Assembly (NCBI GenBank): GCA_937973585.1
Contig: CALJKN010000045.1
Coordinates: 1-28,749 of the forward strand
DNA length: 28,749 nt
From: an uncultured Helicobacteraceae bacterium
GTDB lineage: Bacteria > Campylobacterota > Campylobacteria > Campylobacterales > UBA6016
Reading direction: 5' to 3'
Shown: positions 1 through 8,115 of the stretch, piece by piece
How the letters are laid out: each line of letters opens with the position of its first letter
How positions within the stretch are numbered: the stretch's first letter is position 1
Notes under the pieces: generated by a model
The model's database searches: none
What the model was told of the DNA's origin: nothing
The model's input: the letters and a program-made list of their open reading frames with translations, nothing else
Position numbers and translations under genes: made by a program

Positions 1-7
1 TTTCATA

Positions 8-2791
8 ATGGATTCTTCAAGAAGAGAGTTTCTAAAAAAGAGTGCTGCAACAGCCGCAATGAGCGCCGTCGGTATGACGATTGCCGCCGAGGATGCAAAT
101 GCCGCCAAAGCCGCCGAAAAAGGGTGGAGATGGGACAAGGCAGTTTGTAGATTCTGCGGTACCGGATGCGGCGTTATGGTCGCAACCAAAGAGGATAAAA
201 TAGTAGCCGTAAAAGGTGACCCTGCCGCTCCGGTAAACAGGGGTCTAAACTGTATCAAGGGTTATTTCCTTGCAAAAATTATGTACGGTGCCGACAGGCT
301 AACCGAGCCGCTTTTGCGTGTTAACGATAAAGGGGAGTTTGACAAAAAAGGTCAGTTTAAACCTGTTAGCTGGCAAAAAGCGTTTGACGTTATGACCGCA
401 AAATTCAAAGAGACCTATTCCAAAAACGGCCCTACAAGCGTAGGTGTATTCGGTTCAGGCCAATACACTATCCATGAAGGGTATGCCGCTCTTAAGCTTA
501 TGAAAGGCGGCTTTAGATCAAATAACATAGATCCAAACGCTAGACACTGTATGGCCTCCGCCGTTACCGGCTTTATGCAGACATTCGGTATTGATGAGCC
601 TGCGGGTTGCTTTGACGACATTGAGCTAACCGATACGATAGTTACATGGGGTGCCAATATGGCCGAAATGCACCCTATCCTGTGGTCTAGGGTATCCGAT
701 AGAAAACTAACCAACAAAGACAAAGTAAAAGTAGTAAACCTATCTACATACACAAACAGAACGTCCGACCTAGCCGACATCGAGATCATATTTAGACCAA
801 ACTCGGACCTTGCTATATGGAACTATATAGCTCATGAAATAGTCTACAACAATGAGAGCGCTATCGACTGGAAATTCGTAAAAGACAACTGTATTTTCAC
901 GACTAGCTGGGTAGACACCGGATACGGTATGAGACCGAATCCGAATCACCCAAAATACCTACCTAGCGAAAAAGACACCGCCGCAAAAGAGGTCTCAAAA
1001 GTCGTAAGCGCACTAGAGGCTCCGGCGCTTGCTCCGTTTGGCTACAAAGAGGGTGAGACTATGAAAATGACTCACAACGGCGTTGCGGGTGCAAACTGGG
1101 AGATTACTTTTGAAGAGTTCAAAAGAGGTCTTGCTCCGTACACTTTGGACTATGTGGCAAATGTCGCCAAAGGGAATCCTGATGAAGACATAAATGAGTT
1201 TAAGAAAAAACTACAAGCCCTAGCCGCTCTATATATTGAGAAAGGTAGAAAAGTAGTATCTTTCTGGACGATGGGTATGAACCAACACACCAGAGGGACA
1301 TGGGTAAACAGTCAGTCGTATATGGTGCATATGCTTCTCGGTAAGCAATCAAAACCGGGTGAAGGTGCATTCTCTCTAACAGGTCAACCATCCGCTTGCG
1401 GAACGGCTAGAGAGGTCGGGACATTTAGCCATAGACTACCTGCCGATATGGTCGTGATGAATCCAAAACATAGAGACGTAACGGAAAAAATCTGGAAAGT
1501 CCCTGCCGGAACTATCAACCCTGTAATGGGAAGCCACTATATGCAAATCATGAGAGATTTGGAAGACGGAAAAATCAAATGGGCGTGGGTACATGTCAAC
1601 AACCCATGGCAAGATACCGCAAATGCTAACCACTGGATCAAAGCGGCTAGAGAGATGGATAACTTCATCGTATGCTCCGACGCATATCCGGGTATTTCGG
1701 CAAAAGTTGCAGACCTAATCTTGCCGTCGGCTATGATTTATGAGAAATGGGGCGGTTACGGCAACGCCGAGAGAAGAACGCAACAATGGAGACAACAGGT
1801 AACTCCGGTCGGTCAGGCTATGCCGGATTTGTGGCAGTATATGGAATTCGCAAAGAGATTTACAATCGGCGAAGTATGGAAAAGCTGGAAAATCAACAAC
1901 GACGTTACATTGCCGGATATTACGGCGGCGGCTACGGCGATGGGATACAAAACTACCGATACGCTATTTGACGTACTCTTTGCAAACAAAGAGGCCAAAG
2001 GTTACAAATGGCCGGATGCAATAGGCAAAGGGTTTTATAACACGGAAGCCGAAGGGGACAAAAGAAACGTGGTCGGAACGGATGGAAAACCGTTTAAAGG
2101 GTACGGATTCTTTGTTCACAAATACATCTGGGAAGAGTATAGAAAGTTCGGCCTAGGACATGGACATGACCTTGCAGATTTCGATACGTACCACAGAGTC
2201 AGGGGTCTTAAATGGCCTGTCGTAGACGGCAAAGAGACTCAATGGAGATTTAACGCCAAATACGACCCGTATGCGAAAAAAACCGGAAGAGCGTTTGCAT
2301 TTTACGGAGAGTTCAGCAAAGAGATACCGAAAGGTACATTGGCAGGACCTACGGCCGGTACAAAAGTGAATCTGGCAAATAAAGCCAAAATCTTTATGCA
2401 CCCGTATATGGATCCACCTGAGGTTCCTACAAAAGAGTATCCGCTATGGCTATGTACGGGTAGGGTGCTTGAACACTGGCATTCAGGCACTATGACGATG
2501 AGGGTTCCGGAGCTATACCGTGCCGTACCTGAAGCGCTATGCTATATGCACCCTGACACCGCAAAAGAAAAAGGGGTCAAAGACGGCGAACTCGTATGGG
2601 TTGAATCCAGAAGGGGCAAAGTCAAAGCAAGGGTAGAGACAAGAGGTAGAAATAGACCTCCTAAAAATCTGGTATATGTCCCTTGGTTTGACGAGAAAGT
2701 CTATATCAATAAAGTTTGTTTGGATGCAACATGCCCGATATCAAAACAAACGGATTTCAAAAAATGTGCCGTTAAGGTGTATAAGGCTTAA
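8..2791 (+). CDS. napA: NapA, periplasmic nitrate reductase catalytic subunit
   Basis: Reduces nitrate to nitrite in the periplasm at a Mo-bisMGD centre, taking electrons from NapB. The 927-aa length and sequence match the long epsilonproteobacterial NapA type closely. Residues 5-9 (RREFL) followed by an Ala-rich stretch form a Tat signal peptide, so the protein is exported folded. Cys47, Cys50, Cys54 and Cys82 bind the [4Fe-4S] cluster. Cys181 in the NARHCMASAV segment is the expected Mo ligand. The C-terminal molybdopterin-binding domain (from about residue 800, with TGRVLEHWHSGTMTMR) is complete. The ATG at 8 places the twin arginines correctly, but the RBS and promoter lie outside the window. 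It is the first gene visible in a nap operon and napG follows after 2 nt. Confidence 0.98.
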   Translation: MDSSRREFLKKSAATAAMSAVGMTIAAEDANAAKAAEKGWRWDKAVCRFCGTGCGVMVATKEDKIVAVKGDPAAPVNRGLNCIKGYFLAKIMYGADRLTEPLLRVNDKGEFDKKGQFKPVSWQKAFDVMTAKFKETYSKNGPTSVGVFGSGQYTIHEGYAALKLMKGGFRSNNIDPNARHCMASAVTGFMQTFGIDEPAGCFDDIELTDTIVTWGANMAEMHPILWSRVSDRKLTNKDKVKVVNLSTYTNRTSDLADIEIIFRPNSDLAIWNYIAHEIVYNNESAIDWKFVKDNCIFTTSWVDTGYGMRPNPNHPKYLPSEKDTAAKEVSKVVSALEAPALAPFGYKEGETMKMTHNGVAGANWEITFEEFKRGLAPYTLDYVANVAKGNPDEDINEFKKKLQALAALYIEKGRKVVSFWTMGMNQHTRGTWVNSQSYMVHMLLGKQSKPGEGAFSLTGQPSACGTAREVGTFSHRLPADMVVMNPKHRDVTEKIWKVPAGTINPVMGSHYMQIMRDLEDGKIKWAWVHVNNPWQDTANANHWIKAAREMDNFIVCSDAYPGISAKVADLILPSAMIYEKWGGYGNAERRTQQWRQQVTPVGQAMPDLWQYMEFAKRFTIGEVWKSWKINNDVTLPDITAAATAMGYKTTDTLFDVLFANKEAKGYKWPDAIGKGFYNTEAEGDKRNVVGTDGKPFKGYGFFVHKYIWEEYRKFGLGHGHDLADFDTYHRVRGLKWPVVDGKETQWRFNAKYDPYAKKTGRAFAFYGEFSKEIPKGTLAGPTAGTKVNLANKAKIFMHPYMDPPEVPTKEYPLWLCTGRVLEHWHSGTMTMRVPELYRAVPEALCYMHPDTAKEKGVKDGELVWVESRRGKVKARVETRGRNRPPKNLVYVPWFDEKVYINKVCLDATCPISKQTDFKKCAVKVYKA

Positions 2792-2793
2792 AA

Positions 2794-3648
2794 GTGACAC
2801 CGGATAATAGTTCAAAGTCAAAAAATCTGACACCTCCGGCGGCAAGCCTTAGTGATTCACCCTCCAAGGTGGAACCTAGTCAAAGGCGCAAGTTTATTAT
2901 CCAGACCCTTCAGGGGGTTGGACTTGCGGCGCTGGGTGCGGTAACGTGGAGTGCATATGTAACGCATGCAAAAGCCTCTCCGTTAGCCCTTAGACCCCCG
3001 GGCGCTATAGGCGAAAAAGAGTTTTTGGCTAAATGTATAAAGTGCGGGCTATGCGTCGAGGCGTGTCCGTTTCATACTTTGAAACTGGCAAAAGCCGAAG
3101 ATAACGTAGCTATAGGGACACCGTTTTTTACACCGCGCACTATCCCTTGCTATATGTGCAAGGATATACCGTGTGTTCCGCCTTGCCCTACGGGCGCTTT
3201 GGATGAGTCGCTTGTCAGTATGGCTGGACGGCTAAATATCAACACGGCAAAAATGGGTGTAGCGGTTATAGATTCAGATCAGTGTATAGCGTTTTGGGGG
3301 ATTCAGTGTGATGCCTGCTATAGGGCTTGTCCACTTCTTGGAAGCGCTATCGTCATAGACCATTCCAGAAACGACCGTACCGGCAAACACGCCTATCTGG
3401 TTCCGAGGGTTGCGGGGGATATTTGCACAGGGTGTGGACTGTGCGAAAAGGCCTGCGTAACAGAAAAGGCCTCGATACAAGTGTTGCCGCTGTCTGTTGC
3501 AAAAGGAAGAGCCGGAAGAAACTATATAAAAGGGTGGGATGAAGCGGACGAAAAAAGGCTTGAGGGATCGGAAAAAACCGAAACCAAAACCAAAACTCCG
3601 CAAAGCGCCAAAAAGGCGGTTGACTACCTGAATAGCGGAGGTCTGTGA
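2794..3648 (+). CDS. napG: NapG, ferredoxin-type quinol dehydrogenase subunit
   Basis: Periplasmic four-cluster iron-sulfur protein that works with the membrane protein NapH to pass electrons from menaquinol towards NapB/NapA; this replaces NapC, which is absent here. Four cysteine sets are visible: C81/84/87/91, C119/122/127/131, C164/172/175/179 and C211/214/217/221. A Tat signal (SQRRKFI then a hydrophobic stretch, about residues 29-52) is preceded by an unusually long polar N-terminus. The GTG at 2794, 2 nt after napA, is used. A GTG at 2869 would give a shorter leader starting just before the twin arginines and cannot be excluded. The tail after the last cluster (KTETKTKTPQSAKK) is low-complexity and charged. 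It overlaps the napH start. Confidence 0.95.
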   Translation: MTPDNSSKSKNLTPPAASLSDSPSKVEPSQRRKFIIQTLQGVGLAALGAVTWSAYVTHAKASPLALRPPGAIGEKEFLAKCIKCGLCVEACPFHTLKLAKAEDNVAIGTPFFTPRTIPCYMCKDIPCVPPCPTGALDESLVSMAGRLNINTAKMGVAVIDSDQCIAFWGIQCDACYRACPLLGSAIVIDHSRNDRTGKHAYLVPRVAGDICTGCGLCEKACVTEKASIQVLPLSVAKGRAGRNYIKGWDEADEKRLEGSEKTETKTKTPQSAKKAVDYLNSGGL

Positions 3649-4454
3649 TGAGTTTTTTCAAAAAATACGGATTTTTGCTTGCAAGAAGGGTTACGCAAAT
3701 TTCCATGATTATCCTTTACGGTGCCGCAAACTGGTGGGGCTTTAAGTTTTTGGAGGGGAATCTCTCCTCCTCGTTATTGTTGCAAAAAATTCACCTAAGC
3801 GACCCGTACGCCGTGATACAAATGTTTGCGGCTGGAGCCGTAGTGGGCGTTGACGCATTAGTAGGAGCCGCCACGGTGGCACTATTTTACGCCCTGCTCG
3901 GCGGAAGAGGGTTTTGTGCTTGGGTGTGCCCCGTCAATATCGTGACCGATACCGCCAACTATCTCAGAAGAAAGCTCAAACTCGACGAGGTAGAGAGAAA
4001 AATATGGGTGAGTAGAAACGTCAGATATTGGGTTTTGGCTATCAGTATTCTGATTTCGTTTGTTTTGGGGATTGGGGCTTTTGAGCTTATCAGTCCGATA
4101 GGGATACTAAACAGAGGGCTTATATATGGAGCCGGACTCGGATTTTCCGTAGTTGTTTCGGTATTTTTATTTGATTTGTTCGCCCTAAAAAACGGTTTTT
4201 GTGGACATGTTTGCCCTCTTGGGGGGTTTTATTCTCTAATCGGAAAATTTAGTCTCTTTAGGGTTAGACATGACCAGCAAAAATGTACGCTATGTATGAA
4301 ATGCGTCAATATCTGTCCGGAGAGACAGGTTCTCTCTATGATAGGGAAAAAAAGCGACTTCGTAAAAGGCAAAGAGTGTACAAATTGCGCCAGATGTATT
4401 GAAGTTTGCGATGACGACGCTCTCGGCTTTAGCTTTCGAGGCATCACAAAATAA
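3648..4454 (+). CDS. napH: NapH, membrane quinol dehydrogenase subunit
   Basis: Inner-membrane partner of NapG that oxidises menaquinol. It has four or more hydrophobic segments. Two cytoplasmic CxxxCP motifs (C90/C94 and C185/C189) are typical of NapH. A C-terminal double ferredoxin domain carries C213/216/219/223 and C244/247/250/254. I chose the ATG at 3648, which overlaps the napG stop (TGATG) and has GGAG 7 nt upstream; the in-frame GTG at 3645 would add only one residue. The protein is 268 aa, normal for the family. A 103-nt gap with predicted secondary structure separates it from napB, the only sizeable gap inside this operon. Confidence 0.96.
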   Translation: MSFFKKYGFLLARRVTQISMIILYGAANWWGFKFLEGNLSSSLLLQKIHLSDPYAVIQMFAAGAVVGVDALVGAATVALFYALLGGRGFCAWVCPVNIVTDTANYLRRKLKLDEVERKIWVSRNVRYWVLAISILISFVLGIGAFELISPIGILNRGLIYGAGLGFSVVVSVFLFDLFALKNGFCGHVCPLGGFYSLIGKFSLFRVRHDQQKCTLCMKCVNICPERQVLSMIGKKSDFVKGKECTNCARCIEVCDDDALGFSFRGITK

Positions 4455-4503
4455 AGGTCTCAAAAAAGCAGTTAGCTGCGTGGGCGCTCGCCTTGAAGAC
4501 CTA
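4455..4503 (+). other. Possible folded RNA element between napH and napB
   Basis: AGGTCT at 4455-4460 can pair with AGACCT at 4497-4502. Inside it are two small hairpins: GCAG/CTGC (4468-4479, loop TTAG) and GGC/GCC within 4483-4492. No T-run follows, so it does not look like a terminator. It could stabilise or mark a processing point in the nap mRNA so that napB, the small abundant subunit, is expressed at a different level. This is inference from base pairing only. Confidence 0.3.
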
Positions 4504-4557
4504 ATTTACGGCTTTGCCGGAAATTTGAGAATTAATCAAATAAAAAAGGAGACGGTT

Positions 4558-5151
4558 ATGAAAAAAAGCGCCGCTATTTTTGGAACGTTAATAGCGATAG
4601 GTTGCGCAAGCCTACTTATGGCTGCAAAGAGTGACACTGTAATCAAAGACGATAAAATCGGTATAGCAAAAGTAAGCGTCGAAGCCGACAGCGGCCTAAA
4701 CGAAAAACCGTATGCGATTCAAGGCAAAAATCCAGGCGAAAAAAATAAGAGGATACCTAGAGCCTACGACAATGCCCCTCCGATGATTCCGCACGATATT
4801 AGCGCATTCGGTGAGATCACTAAAGAGAGTAATGCGTGTATCGGATGTCACATGCCGGATGCGGCAAAAGCGGTTGGTGCGATTGCCGTCCCGAAATCAC
4901 ACCTTACGAACCTTAGAAAAGGCAACGGTGAAGACCTAAAAGGGGAGCTTTGGAACGGTAGATACAACTGTACCCAATGCCATGCGCCTCAAGCGGTACT
5001 AGATCCTGCGGTGATGAACAAGTTCAAAGGGGCGTTTAGGGCGAAAACAGGCGGTGAATACAAAACCAACCTGATAGATACGATTAGAGAAGGTGTCGTA
5101 GAAGACAAAAGCGGCTCTTTCGATATGAGCAAAGACATTCAGGCTGACTAA
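4558..5151 (+). CDS. napB: NapB, dihaem cytochrome c subunit of nitrate reductase
   Basis: Small periplasmic electron-transfer subunit that receives electrons from NapGH and passes them to NapA. A Sec signal peptide covers about residues 1-23 (MKKSAAIFGTL then a hydrophobic core ending MAA). Two CxxCH haem-attachment motifs are present, CIGCH at 94-98 and CTQCH at 138-142. The ATG at 4558 is chosen because AAGGAG lies 6 nt upstream and the signal peptide then begins correctly. The frame stays open upstream to 4399 across the end of napH, but that stretch is not protein-like. At 197 aa it is of normal size. napF starts 2 nt downstream. Confidence 0.96.
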   Translation: MKKSAAIFGTLIAIGCASLLMAAKSDTVIKDDKIGIAKVSVEADSGLNEKPYAIQGKNPGEKNKRIPRAYDNAPPMIPHDISAFGEITKESNACIGCHMPDAAKAVGAIAVPKSHLTNLRKGNGEDLKGELWNGRYNCTQCHAPQAVLDPAVMNKFKGAFRAKTGGEYKTNLIDTIREGVVEDKSGSFDMSKDIQAD

Positions 5152-5153
5152 CA

Positions 5154-5645
5154 TTGAGTAGTAGAAGAGATTTTTTCTCATCTTTTGGGGGGCTTGTCCA
5201 AAAAAACAAAAAAGAGGAGCCGTTTGCCCCTCTCCCCCCTTTTTTTGATCTCCAAAAATCTTCCGCATGCCATTCGTGTACCGATGCCGCTTGTGTGGCC
5301 TCGTGTGATGAAGGGGTTATTAAAAGAGAAGAGGGCAAACCCCCTTATCTTGACTTTTCAAAAAGAGGGTGTACGTTTTGCGCCGATTGCGCCTCCTCGT
5401 GTATTGCCGGAGTCTTTAGCCCTGAGCATAACGGACAGATAAATGCGGCATTTGAGATTGACGTAAGTAGCTGTATGGCGTGGCATAATACGATATGCAA
5501 AAGCTGTTTTGACCCTTGTCTACAGAGGGCTATAGAGTTTTGCGGGCTGTTTTTCCCCTCCGTCCGCCCGCAAACCTGTATATCTTGCGGTTTTTGCGTA
5601 GCCGTTTGCCCGACCGACGCAATCAAGATTACCAAAGGAGTTTAA
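5154..5645 (+). CDS. napF: NapF, cytoplasmic iron-sulfur maturation protein
   Basis: NapF is known to act in the cytoplasm on the NapA Fe-S cluster before Tat export. This 163-aa protein has the usual three [4Fe-4S] sets: C39/42/47/51, C73/76/79/83 and C142/145/148/152. An extra cysteine-rich stretch (SSCMAWHNTICKSCFDPC) sits between the second and third. It begins SSRRDFF, resembling the N-terminus of other NapF proteins and not followed by a hydrophobic core, so it should not be exported. The start is a TTG at 5154; no ATG or GTG is available in frame before the first cluster. napF is present in Wolinella-type operons, but C. jejuni lacks it. Confidence 0.92.
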   Translation: MSSRRDFFSSFGGLVQKNKKEEPFAPLPPFFDLQKSSACHSCTDAACVASCDEGVIKREEGKPPYLDFSKRGCTFCADCASSCIAGVFSPEHNGQINAAFEIDVSSCMAWHNTICKSCFDPCLQRAIEFCGLFFPSVRPQTCISCGFCVAVCPTDAIKITKGV

Positions 5646-6581
5646 GTGAGATTGGTGATACTATTTTTGGCCTTTTGTGTATGTGTTTTTGCAGGTGATA
5701 TAAAACCGCAAAAGACGGTTTCGCTAGATTCTCCTGCCGTAGATATATCATATAACGGCAAAGCCCTTTATATCTCCACCGCAAAAGGTGATATTTTCGA
5801 GATAGACAAAAACAAAAAACCTAAAAAAATAGCCTCATTACCTCAAATACCGTCCCAAATCGGCGGGATGAGAAATCAAAAAGCGTTTACGTTGGATGTA
5901 TCAAAAAGCGGCTCCACGCTGTTTGTCGGAGGTGAAGACGGGTATTTGTATATGGTTGGGGGCGGTGCTTTCAAAAAAACGTCGTTTAAAACCTCGGCCG
6001 TGATAAAAAAAGTAGCCGCTATCTCCGATACAGCCGTTCTTATCGGACTCGTCAGCTCTCAGGTAATTCTCTACGATACGGCAAAAAACAAAAAAATATA
6101 CGAGATACAAATCGGCACCTCTACATTTGGAGATATGGCTCTCTCCGAGGATGCAAAGACCGCCGCCGTAGCTACCGAGGCCGGAGCGGTACATATACTA
6201 GACGTTTTGGGCGGAAAGATGAGAGGGGTATACAAAAACGTAAATCTGGACAATATCTACAAAATAGACTATAAAAATAAAACACTCATAACGGCGGGAC
6301 AGGATAGAAAGTCTACCGTAATTACCGATACCGGAGCGTTGAAAGCCAGATTTGACGGAGAGTTTTTGATATATGCGGCGGCACTCTCTCCAAGTGCCCA
6401 AAAAGGGGCGGCGGCTATAAACGAACAAAATGATATTGCCGTATTCGATATCCCGTCAAAAACAAAAATAGCGACGGCAAAAGGGCATACGGCTACGTTA
6501 AACAAAATAGTATTTTTGGGCGAAAACGAGTTTGTATCGGCCGCCGACGAGAATAAAATCATCTTTTGGAGTGTAAAATGA
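5646..6581 (+). CDS. napL: NapL, periplasmic beta-propeller-like nap protein
   Basis: NapL is found in epsilonproteobacterial nap operons and its exact role is unsettled; a supporting role in NapA maturation or activity has been proposed. The 311-aa protein has a Sec signal peptide (about residues 1-16, LVILFLAFCVCVFAG). The remainder is a series of WD40-like beta repeats; the last reads GHTATLNKIVF then IIFWSVK. It starts with GTG at 5646, directly after the napF stop, with AAGGAG 5 nt upstream. Its stop overlaps the napD start (ATGA). Identification rests mainly on position between napF and napD, signal peptide, size and repeat pattern. Confidence 0.85.
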   Translation: MRLVILFLAFCVCVFAGDIKPQKTVSLDSPAVDISYNGKALYISTAKGDIFEIDKNKKPKKIASLPQIPSQIGGMRNQKAFTLDVSKSGSTLFVGGEDGYLYMVGGGAFKKTSFKTSAVIKKVAAISDTAVLIGLVSSQVILYDTAKNKKIYEIQIGTSTFGDMALSEDAKTAAVATEAGAVHILDVLGGKMRGVYKNVNLDNIYKIDYKNKTLITAGQDRKSTVITDTGALKARFDGEFLIYAAALSPSAQKGAAAINEQNDIAVFDIPSKTKIATAKGHTATLNKIVFLGENEFVSAADENKIIFWSVK

Positions 6582-6922
6582 ATATTTCGAGTATAGTCGT
6601 AAAATGTGCCCCCAAATATCTGGAGGAGACGCTAAAAAAGCTAAACGACTCAGGGCTTTGTGAGGTTTTCGCCTCCGACGAGAGCGGTAGGATAATCGCC
6701 GTTATCGAGGGTGATAGTACCGAGAGCGAGAGTGAAAAGTTAAGAGGTATTCAGGCTATGGAGCATATACTAAGCGCAGAGATGGTGTATGCCTATTCGG
6801 AGAGCGAATTTGCACCGGAAGAGGGTAAGTTTGACAGGGTATCCAGTGAGCTTGTCGAAAACCTAAATACCGAAATTCCGGCTGAGCAAATAGAGTATAG
6901 AGGACACCTAAAGGATAAATAA
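6578..6922 (+). CDS. napD: NapD, chaperone for NapA signal peptide
   Basis: NapD binds the Tat signal peptide of NapA in the cytoplasm and holds back export until the molybdenum cofactor is in place. The 114-aa protein begins NISSIVVKCAPKYLEE, the first strand and helix of the NapD ferredoxin-like fold. The region DESGRIIAVIEGD is the next hairpin. The ATG at 6578 overlaps the napL stop and has GGAG 6 nt upstream; an in-frame GTG-like start 12 nt earlier lacks support. The acidic tail after residue 80 is longer than in many NapD proteins. It overlaps the following PAS gene by one base. Confidence 0.92.
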   Translation: MNISSIVVKCAPKYLEETLKKLNDSGLCEVFASDESGRIIAVIEGDSTESESEKLRGIQAMEHILSAEMVYAYSESEFAPEEGKFDRVSSELVENLNTEIPAEQIEYRGHLKDK

Positions 6923-7440
6923 TGATAGGCTCCAAACTCGTTGAGATAGAGGTTCCGCAAAAGGCAATGATAGTATCCCATACCGATCTAAATGGGGTTA
7001 TCACATACGCAAACGATACGTTCTGTCTGATTAGCGGGTACTCCAGTTCCGAGCTTGTAGGCAAACCGCATAACATACTAAGACATCCGGATATGCCCTC
7101 TTCGCTATTTAAAAACCTTTGGGAGACTGTGGCAGAGGGGAAAATGTGGTCCGGATACGTCAAAAATATGACAAAAGATGGGGGCTACTACTGGGTTTAT
7201 GCTCACGTCTCAAGGCTTTTTGATAAAGACGGTAAACCTGTCGGCTACAAATCGCTCAGGCAACCGGTCTCAAAGGAAAAAAGAAACGAGCTTGAGGAGT
7301 CGTACACGAGGCTCAAAGAGATAGAAGAGCACAAAATAAAGATAAATACGTGGATTGATGCCGATTTGATTCAAAAACTAACCGACGGCGATAGCTCTTT
7401 GGGTACGCTCAACAGACGGCTGAGAGAGATTTTAGGCTGA
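6922..7440 (+). CDS. Aer/CetB-like PAS-domain redox sensor
   Basis: A 172-aa soluble protein with one PAS domain (about residues 12-115) and a helical C-terminus, and no methyl-accepting, kinase or DNA-binding domain. The segment NILRHPDMPSSLFKNLW is the hallmark of Aer-type PAS domains. Arg54, His55, Asp57 and Trp76 match in order and spacing the residues known to matter for FAD binding in E. coli Aer. CetB of C. jejuni has this size and layout and signals through the separate membrane protein CetA. No CetA is next door. The ATG at 6922 overlaps the napD stop with AAGGA upstream, so it is translated with the nap operon. Role in nitrate or redox taxis is inferred. Confidence 0.8.
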   Translation: MIGSKLVEIEVPQKAMIVSHTDLNGVITYANDTFCLISGYSSSELVGKPHNILRHPDMPSSLFKNLWETVAEGKMWSGYVKNMTKDGGYYWVYAHVSRLFDKDGKPVGYKSLRQPVSKEKRNELEESYTRLKEIEEHKIKINTWIDADLIQKLTDGDSSLGTLNRRLREILG

Positions 7441-7443
7441 TTT

Positions 7444-8106
7444 GTGTCTATGACCGATTTTGAAAAAGCTGTAAGAGGGGTTGAGCTTTTTTCGAGATTT
7501 GACGAGAGAGAGTTGGAGCTTTTGTCGGCTCAATCCGTAGTCAAGAGATTTAGCCATTCGCAGATAGTTTTTTTTGAGGATGAGGATTCGCCGTACTGGT
7601 ATTTTGTCGCCTCCGGCAGGCTTAAAGCCTATAAAACAGATAAAAACGAACACAACATATCGCTTTGCCAGCTAACCCCGCCAATGGCGGTAAACGACAT
7701 CAGGGTAACCAAAAACGGTTTTGAGGGGACAATGTTTGCTACGATAGAGGGGATGAGCGAGGGGATGCTACTTGGGTTAAAGGTCGCAGCCTTACCGCTT
7801 TTATTTGCACAGATTCGGGCTTTCCCGACTATCTGTATGCAGGCGGCTCTGTATAGTATAGAGCGGTATCAGAGAGCTTTTTATAGCGGGATGATACTTG
7901 ACGGAACGGGAAAAGTGGCTTTTATGCTATTGCAGGATTTGGAGCGGTTCAATGCTATGAAAAAACAGGATATTGCCGCTATTTTGAATATTCAGCCTGA
8001 GACATTGTCGAGAATTTTGGGTAAACTATCGAGAAAAGGGATTATAGAGATAGGCTCCGATATCAAGGTGATCGATACCGAATCCCTCAAAGAGCTGTAT
8101 GAGTAA
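7444..8106 (+). CDS. Crp/Fnr-family transcriptional regulator
   Basis: A 220-aa regulator with an N-terminal cyclic-nucleotide-like beta-barrel (about residues 15-110), a long dimer helix (about 125-165) and a C-terminal winged helix (about 170-215). The recognition helix contains ETLSR (186-190), like the ETVSR of FNR, suggesting a TTGAT-type half-site. The N-terminus has no cysteine cluster, so it should not carry the oxygen-sensing [4Fe-4S] of FNR. Nss-type Crp/Fnr proteins of Campylobacter and Wolinella, which respond to reactive nitrogen species, are plausible relatives. GTG at 7444 is preferred (TTAGG about 7 nt upstream) over ATG at 7450. It likely controls nap or nitrosative-stress genes, by position only. 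Confidence 0.85.
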   Translation: MSMTDFEKAVRGVELFSRFDERELELLSAQSVVKRFSHSQIVFFEDEDSPYWYFVASGRLKAYKTDKNEHNISLCQLTPPMAVNDIRVTKNGFEGTMFATIEGMSEGMLLGLKVAALPLLFAQIRAFPTICMQAALYSIERYQRAFYSGMILDGTGKVAFMLLQDLERFNAMKKQDIAAILNIQPETLSRILGKLSRKGIIEIGSDIKVIDTESLKELYE

Positions 8107-8115
8107 AGGGTTTTT

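Noticed and set aside
4399..4557. N-terminal extension of napB by 53 codons
   Set aside because: The upstream part overlaps napH, is not protein-like, and hides a clear signal peptide that starts at the ATG at 4558 behind AAGGAG.
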